DNA from: Spirochaetota bacterium
GTDB taxonomy: Bacteria > Spirochaetota > UBA12135 > COTS27
Direction of reading: 5' to 3'
NCBI GenBank assembly: GCA_030621685.1
Contig: JAUXHF010000064.1
Coordinates: 1-9,050, forward strand
DNA: 9,050 nucleotides
The notes below the pieces were generated by a model, which had not been told where the DNA came from, did not search any database, and saw nothing but the letters and a program-made list of their open reading frames with translations. This document shows positions 4,421 through 9,050 of the stretch, in pieces (the first letter of the stretch is position 1; each line of letters opens with the position of its first letter). The position numbers and the translations under genes were made by a program.

Positions 4421-6643
4421 ATGGAAGATATTATAGAAATTAGTTCTTCGGAGGGTTTAGGCGTTCTGGTAACAGCTCTCACAGCTGGCGTTTTAGTATT
4501 AATTCTCTCTCATAAACTGCGTATTGTTCCTATTGCCATGCTCTTGCTAGCTGGGTTTCTTTTAGGAAAAGAGGGTCTTAATTGGGTGAATCCCGATGAA
4601 TTAGGGAATTCATTACGGATTATCTTGGAAATAGGTATAGCTATTATCTTATTTGAAGGCGCCTTAACACTAGATTACTCGGAGTACAAAAAAGCGAGTA
4701 GCATTATTCTAAAAATGCTCAGTTTAGGCGTAATGGTTACTTGGGTAGTAAATGCTCTGGCCATCCGTATTTTATTTAGCTTTCCTTTTCTGTATTGCTT
4801 TTTTTTAAGTTCGCTTATTGTGGTAACAGGACCCACCGTAATTATGCCTATTTTACGAAGGCTCAACTTAGATAAGCGTGTAGCTCGAATTTTACATTGG
4901 GAAGGCATTCTTATAGATCCTATTGGTGTTTTTTTGGCCGTAGTATGCTTTGAAATAATTGTGAGCCAATCTTCTGGTCAAGCGCTGCTCTTACTTATTC
5001 CCTTAAACCTTGCTAAAAGGCTAATTGTGGGCATTGGCATAGGCTTTATCATTGGGATGATTTCCTCGGAGGTAACCAATCGCCATTGGCTGCCTCCAGA
5101 AATGCTGAATATTTTCATGTTGATGACAGCGCTGCTTACCTTTGGCGTATGTCAAAGTTATGCTGGCGAATCGGGGTTGCTGGGCGTTGTCGTTGCCGGC
5201 ATTGTTATGGGTATTCGAAAAAAAATCTCCTTAGAACAGGTGAAGAAATTCAAATTGGAACTCACCGAGATGATCGTGGCCCTTATTTTCATTTTGCTCT
5301 CTGCGGGAATAAACTTTGATAACATCAAGAATTTTGGCATCCGCGGCTTTTTCTTGCTGCTTGTCATTCTCTTTGTTACAAGACCGCTTGCCGTTTTTAT
5401 TTGTAGCAGGCGGAGCGGGCTTACCCTCAAAGAAAAAGTGTTTTTATCATGGCTCGCACCTCGAGGCATTATTGCTGCCACCATGGCCTCTCTCTTCTCG
5501 CTCTCGCTGCAAGGAAGAATACCTCAGTCTTTGCATGACTTTATAGAAATATATACTTTTGCCGTTATAGCCTCTACCGTAGTCTTGCAAGGCTCAACTG
5601 TAGTGCTGCTAGCCAAATTTCTGGGCTTAAACATGAAAGCCTCAAAATCTTGGGTAATAGTTGGCTCGCATAGGTTTTCTCAGCAGATAGCCCAGTTTTT
5701 AGAAAGGCATGACAAAGACGTTATGCTTATAGATACCAATGCTAGCAATTTAGAGCAGGCCAAAAAAAAACATTTAAAAACACATTTAGGAAATAGTTTA
5801 GATAATGAACTCTACCTTCAAGAAAAATTTGTGAACTGCCGAAGGCTCATCTCTCTCACCGATAATTTAGAACTTAACGCTTTAGTTTGCCAGCATTGGT
5901 CGGCTATTATCCCTCAAATAGGACTTCATCGCTGGGCCTACCATAGCGCTAGTCTTTCATCAAAGCCTCTAAGCGGCAGGCTTATATGGTCAAAGCTGCC
6001 TAAGCCTTCCTTAGTTTCTGTCCAAATTGAAAATAAACAAATTAGTTTAAAAGAAGGCTTCTTTGATTCTAGCAAAGAAACTAGCCCCGATGAAACCTTG
6101 CTTATGCTCCTTAATAACGATGGCGAAATTCTTTTCGAAGAATTTCATGCGCCAGCAAAAAATAAAAAAACTCCTGCCTTATTTCTTGTGCATCACCAGT
6201 TAGTGTTAAAAAACCTTATGCGCCCGCAGCTTATGTTCTTAGGCAACAAAGAACATAAGCCTCTGTTTTTTAAAAAGCTAGCCTTGAACATGGCTCTGGT
6301 CTACACCGATATATCCAGCCAAGATTTAGAGCAATCTATGCTAGAACAAATAAAAAGCAACACTATAGGCATTGGGAATGGCGTCATCATTTTTCGATTT
6401 ACCGAAAAACATTTTTCCAATCTGCAGTTAGGCGTAGCCAGCAGCTCCGTGGGGCTAGCCTTAAAAACCTACGATAAAATCCCAGTAAAACTTGTTTTTT
6501 TAATTTTTATGCCCAAAAATGACCAACGAAGTTATATTAAAATAATCGCTGAAATTTCTAAACTTGTTAGCGATAAGCAGCGCTGCAAGCGCCTCTACAC
6601 AACAGGAAATAAAACAAGGTTTTTAGAGAATCTTTCTTATTGA
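4421..6643 (+). CDS. CPA1-type Na+(K+)/H+ antiporter fused to RCK-like and EIIA-like domains
   Basis: A 740-residue inner-membrane protein in three parts. Residues 10-400 hold about twelve hydrophobic segments with NhaP/CPA1 signatures: FEGALTLD (78-85), TGPTVIMPILRR (136-147), WEGILIDPIG (160-169, with the conserved acidic D166), ESGLLG (250-255) and APRGIIAA (346-353). This part exchanges Na+ or K+ for H+. Residues about 408-500 look like an RCK/TrkA-N Rossmann domain with an acidic residue at the end of strand 2 (D438), but the glycine loop GxGxxG is degenerate. Residues about 610-728 match PTS EIIA type 2 (fructose/PtsN): GIGNGV at 650-655 and KLVFLIFMP at 690-698. The EIIA phospho-His falls on Arg659 and the preceding Pro on Phe658, so phosphotransfer should be lost. 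The ATG has only a weak AGG 11 bases upstream; tRNA read-through may help to express it. The transported ion cannot be told from sequence. Confidence 0.88.
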   Translation: MEDIIEISSSEGLGVLVTALTAGVLVLILSHKLRIVPIAMLLLAGFLLGKEGLNWVNPDELGNSLRIILEIGIAIILFEGALTLDYSEYKKASSIILKMLSLGVMVTWVVNALAIRILFSFPFLYCFFLSSLIVVTGPTVIMPILRRLNLDKRVARILHWEGILIDPIGVFLAVVCFEIIVSQSSGQALLLLIPLNLAKRLIVGIGIGFIIGMISSEVTNRHWLPPEMLNIFMLMTALLTFGVCQSYAGESGLLGVVVAGIVMGIRKKISLEQVKKFKLELTEMIVALIFILLSAGINFDNIKNFGIRGFFLLLVILFVTRPLAVFICSRRSGLTLKEKVFLSWLAPRGIIAATMASLFSLSLQGRIPQSLHDFIEIYTFAVIASTVVLQGSTVVLLAKFLGLNMKASKSWVIVGSHRFSQQIAQFLERHDKDVMLIDTNASNLEQAKKKHLKTHLGNSLDNELYLQEKFVNCRRLISLTDNLELNALVCQHWSAIIPQIGLHRWAYHSASLSSKPLSGRLIWSKLPKPSLVSVQIENKQISLKEGFFDSSKETSPDETLLMLLNNDGEILFEEFHAPAKNKKTPALFLVHHQLVLKNLMRPQLMFLGNKEHKPLFFKKLALNMALVYTDISSQDLEQSMLEQIKSNTIGIGNGVIIFRFTEKHFSNLQLGVASSSVGLALKTYDKIPVKLVFLIFMPKNDQRSYIKIIAEISKLVSDKQRCKRLYTTGNKTRFLENLSY

Positions 6644-6718
6644 AACTCTTTTCCATGTTTGCATACTTTACAAAACAAGCTCTGTATAACTAAACTTGCC
6701 AGCACACTGCTTTTTGCC

Positions 6719-7480
6719 ATGATAGTCTTAAAAACAGCCGAAGAACTAAAAAAAATGAGATATGCCGGCCTTATGACCGCCAAATTACTTAGGTATTTGG
6801 GAAGCAAATTGGAAGTGAACCTCTCTACTTTAGAACTCAACATCATGGCAGAAAAGTGGATTGCAGCGCATAGCCTTCGCTCGGCAACCCTGCACTATAA
6901 CGGCTTTCCAGCCAGTATATGTACTTCTATTAACGATGTAGTATGCCACGGCATACCCAAAGCTAGCGATATCTTACAAGAAGGCGATATTATTAACATA
7001 GATGTATCGCTCATTGCTAATGGGTATCATGGAGACACCTCAAAAACCTTTAGCATAGGTAGAGTGCATCCAGAAGTAGCCAATTTAGTCAGCCGAACAA
7101 AAGAAGCCTTGTATCGTGGTATTGCCGCCATACAGCCCGGCCATCGTATTAATGTTATTGGCAATGCCATACAACAATATACCCAGCCCTTTGGCTATAG
7201 CATTGTTCGCAGCCTCTGTGGACATGGCATTGGCAGAAAATTCCATGAAGAGCCTATGGTTCTGCATGCTAAAGAACGCCGAAAAGGCGTGCGAATGAAA
7301 GTTGGCATGACCTTTACCATTGAACCTATGATTAACATCGGCGTCAGTGATGTTTATATAGACCCTAGCGATAACTGGACAGTATTTACACAAGACCATA
7401 AACTTTCAGCGCAGTTTGAGCATACCATAGCCATTACAGAAACTGGCGTTGAAATACTTACCTTGCTTGAAGATTCATAG
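6719..7480 (+). CDS. map: Methionine aminopeptidase, type I
   Basis: Removes the initiator Met from nascent cytoplasmic proteins. From ATG 6719 it has 254 residues, close to the 264 of E. coli Map. All family residues are present: His77 (CHGIP), Asp95 (NIDV), Asp106 (HGDTSK), His169 (GHGIG), His176 (FHEEP), Glu202 (TIEPM) and Glu234 (FEHT). The five ligands of the dinuclear metal site are therefore intact. I chose ATG 6719 because MIVLKTAEELKKMR matches the usual N-terminus; a TTG at 6659 would add 20 residues without family similarity. Neither start has a good ribosome binding site. There is no N-terminal zinc-finger or SH3 extension. The gene follows the antiporter on the same strand with a 75-bp gap, so co-transcription is likely, and it converges on the signal peptidase-like gene. 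Confidence 0.95.
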   Translation: MIVLKTAEELKKMRYAGLMTAKLLRYLGSKLEVNLSTLELNIMAEKWIAAHSLRSATLHYNGFPASICTSINDVVCHGIPKASDILQEGDIINIDVSLIANGYHGDTSKTFSIGRVHPEVANLVSRTKEALYRGIAAIQPGHRINVIGNAIQQYTQPFGYSIVRSLCGHGIGRKFHEEPMVLHAKERRKGVRMKVGMTFTIEPMINIGVSDVYIDPSDNWTVFTQDHKLSAQFEHTIAITETGVEILTLLEDS

Positions 7481-7530
7481 AACAGCCCTAAAATAGCGCT
7501 TACTAAAATAACGCTTACGCTTAAGATACG

Positions 7531-8250
7531 TTACTCAAACAATACTCCCTCTAGTTTTTCCATAGGAACAAGACCAAAGCTACGAGAGTCAGCCAAAATA
7601 TCCCAATAATCACTTAAGACAAAAACATAACCCCGAGGGATTACTGTTTCATCTAAGACATCCCGAGTGCTTAGAAATGCAGGAAGCACTCGAGTGTCTT
7701 TACTAAGCGCGGGCCAGTCTGGCACAAAGAGCAGATCATTAATATAAACAGATTTGTCTTTTACCATTATTTTATCACCGGGCAGGCCTATTACACGCCT
7801 AAGAATAATGTCTCGAGTATTCAGTTTATACAGGCCTAAACTAAGCAGGTATACCGGGAAATCAGCCACTCGCAAAAAAAGTGAGGCCGGCTGCTTATAC
7901 GGTGATTGCAAGGCCACAACATCGCCAAGTTTTGGCTGTTTAAAATAAAAAAAAGCATGGGGACCATCGTAAAGAAACGGCTTTTTTATGCCGAGTTTCC
8001 AACGATTAACAAAGATCAAATCACCTTGTTTTATCCCCGGCTCCATAGCTACTTCTTTGGCTCTTACGGGAAAGGCTATGTAGCTAAAGGAAAAATAAGA
8101 AACCAATATAGAGCCGGCTACCACCTTGAAAATGTTTTTCCTTATCGCCGTGATTTTTTGGCGTTGATGCTGAAAGGACTCTTGCTTCTTCCCTCTAAAA
8201 AGAGGGGAAAGCCAGCTTGTAGCCGCTTTTAGTGTTTTTGAAAATTTCAT
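7531..8250 (-). CDS. Signal peptidase I homologue lacking the catalytic Ser and Lys
   Basis: A 239-residue S26 family protein with a basic N-terminus, one membrane segment (about 40-60) and an exported domain. Box B, normally SMEPTxxxGD, reads AMEPGIKQGD: the nucleophile Ser is Ala68 (GCT). Box D, normally KRVIGLPGD, reads RRVIGLPGDK: the general base Lys is Arg151 (AGG). Box E, normally GDNxxxSxDSRxxG, reads SDYWDILADSRSFG (213-226), keeping the DSR triad but not GDN. Both catalytic changes need one base, and the rest of the fold is well kept. By family knowledge, cleavage of signal peptides needs this Ser/Lys dyad, so the protein is probably inactive or does something else. Staphylococcus aureus SpsA is a known non-catalytic paralogue. 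AGGT lies three bases before the ATG, an unusually short spacing. It follows the outer-membrane protein gene by 43 bp, probably in one transcript. An active LepB should exist elsewhere. Confidence 0.85.
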   Translation of the reverse strand: MKFSKTLKAATSWLSPLFRGKKQESFQHQRQKITAIRKNIFKVVAGSILVSYFSFSYIAFPVRAKEVAMEPGIKQGDLIFVNRWKLGIKKPFLYDGPHAFFYFKQPKLGDVVALQSPYKQPASLFLRVADFPVYLLSLGLYKLNTRDIILRRVIGLPGDKIMVKDKSVYINDLLFVPDWPALSKDTRVLPAFLSTRDVLDETVIPRGYVFVLSDYWDILADSRSFGLVPMEKLEGVLFE

Positions 8251-8293
8251 ATTACCTGTTCTACAGCTACCAGCATAGCCATGCTAAAAGAAT

Positions 8294-9050
8294 TTAATAA
8301 ACCTTCCCATAATGAAGAACTATTCCCGCAGAGAAACTAAGCGCTGGCGATTCATAGCGAGAATAGACCAGCTGGCCCATGCTCATCTTCAGTGAAACAT
8401 TATCGGTAAGCTTATACGTAAAAATGTAATCAAGATAATAGCGTGTTATGTTTTCATGCTTATACGCAGCATATTGTGTTTCTCCACTTTCATTTTCGCC
8501 TTCATACTTAAGATAGCTCGCCTTTTTTTTATAATACTGCTGATAGAAAACAAGTTTAAACTGATTATAATAATTAAAGTACAGATGCAAGCTCAAACCC
8601 GCTTTATGATAAAAGTTATCTGGAATTTCGCTTATCTGTAACTGGGGATCAAAAGCAAACTCGTAAAAAAAAGAAATGCCTAATGGGGATTTCCCCAATT
8701 TAGCAAAGTAAAGCTCTAGCAAGCTAGAAAAAGCCTGACTAGGTTTCAAAGATACAAGCTGCTCCTCCTGCTGAACAGAGCCTTTAAACATGGTATAGCT
8801 ATATGCAATACCCACACGCAAGGGAGCATAGGTGAAATAAAGCTGCGGCGAGAAGCCATGGCTTTCTCGTTTTTTTCTTACTGTTTTATCTTCTATGCCA
8901 ATATTGTTATACAAGAGTAGCTGCGTGGAGCTATATAAATAATCAAACAATAACGCAACATAACGGTGATGGTACAGCGTTCTACTCCGAAGGCTGTAAA
9001 TTTCTGTAAAGCGCTGGTAGCCTTTGTTTGAACCTGTTAGGAATTCATCT
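8294..9050 (-). CDS. Outer-membrane beta-barrel protein, C-terminal part (start beyond right edge)
   Basis: The frame is open from the right edge (9049) to TAA at 8294, giving 252 visible residues; the N-terminus and any signal peptide lie outside. The sequence alternates polar and hydrophobic or aromatic residues with many Tyr and Phe, as in FSPQLYFTYAP, LRVGIAYSYTM, LSLHLYFNYY, LKMSMGQLVYS and FSAGIVLHYG, separated by polar turns. About ten strands can be suspected. The protein ends in an aromatic residue (Tyr), with Tyr at -5, Leu at -7 and Ile at -9, resembling the C-terminal signature recognised by the BAM machinery. No specific family (porin, autotransporter, efflux) can be named. A TTG at 8950 is in frame but there is no reason to start there, since the frame stays open upstream. 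The pseudo-signal peptidase gene follows 43 bp downstream. Confidence 0.7.
   Translation of the reverse strand, partial: DEFLTGSNKGYQRFTEIYSLRSRTLYHHRYVALLFDYLYSSTQLLLYNNIGIEDKTVRKKRESHGFSPQLYFTYAPLRVGIAYSYTMFKGSVQQEEQLVSLKPSQAFSSLLELYFAKLGKSPLGISFFYEFAFDPQLQISEIPDNFYHKAGLSLHLYFNYYNQFKLVFYQQYYKKKASYLKYEGENESGETQYAAYKHENITRYYLDYIFTYKLTDNVSLKMSMGQLVYSRYESPALSFSAGIVLHYGKVY

Noticed and set aside
5158..5484. Minus-strand open frame of 108 codons
   Set aside because: Antisense to conserved membrane segments of the antiporter; no recognisable protein.
5762..5770. A9 run in the antiporter gene as a phase-variation tract
   Set aside because: A nine-base A run coding Lys is common in AT-rich genes; nothing else supports a switch.
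7085..7399. Minus-strand open frame of 104 codons
   Set aside because: Antisense to the catalytic core of map, whose conserved residues explain the sequence.
7481..7530. Bidirectional terminator between the convergent map and signal peptidase-like genes
   Set aside because: Three CGCTTA direct repeats are present, but no inverted repeat with flanking T-runs.
7906..8232. Plus-strand open frame of 108 codons
   Set aside because: Antisense to the signal peptidase-like gene; no family resemblance.

Overview
The window comes from an AT-rich bacterial chromosome, probably a Gram-negative with an outer membrane. The supports for that are a C-terminal outer-membrane beta-barrel fragment at the right edge, a tRNA-Pro gene without an encoded CCA tail, ordinary bacterial Shine-Dalgarno sites and ATG starts. 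The style of the signal peptidase-like protein and the G-tract in a gene recall spirochaetes such as Treponema relatives. That is an impression only; no marker here fixes the phylum.

Layout, left to right. (1) 1-461: two direct repeats of 100 bp, 318 bp apart, flank a 5' fragment of a CCA-adding enzyme gene (minus strand). The start of what is probably the intact gene lies at the extreme left edge and runs out of the window. (2) 462-2855 (minus): a 797-codon gene of unknown function with a run of ten G inside the coding strand; a gain or loss of one G would truncate the protein. (3) 2856-3073: a leader that may hold a promoter, a 22-codon peptide with its own ribosome binding site, a hairpin with a T-run and a perfect 20-bp palindrome. 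(4) 3074-4081 (minus): class I fructose-1,6-bisphosphatase. (5) 4203-4327 (plus): promoter and tRNA-Pro(UGG). (6) 4421-6643 (plus): a CPA1-type cation:proton antiporter fused to an RCK/TrkA-N-like domain and a PTS EIIA-2-like domain that has lost its phospho-histidine. (7) 6719-7480 (plus): type I methionine aminopeptidase with all metal ligands. (8) 7531-8250 (minus): a signal peptidase I homologue with both catalytic residues replaced (Ser to Ala, Lys to Arg). (9) 8294-9050 (minus, cut by the edge): an outer-membrane beta-barrel protein, 43 bp upstream of the peptidase-like gene and probably in one transcript with it.

Most genes are housekeeping: tRNA 3'-end maturation, gluconeogenesis, ion homeostasis, N-terminal Met removal. 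The parts that stand out are two proteins that keep an enzyme fold but have lost the catalytic residue (the antiporter EIIA domain and the signal peptidase), a possibly phase-variable large orphan protein, and a partial tandem duplication of the cca gene head. No mobile element, CRISPR array or defence system was seen.
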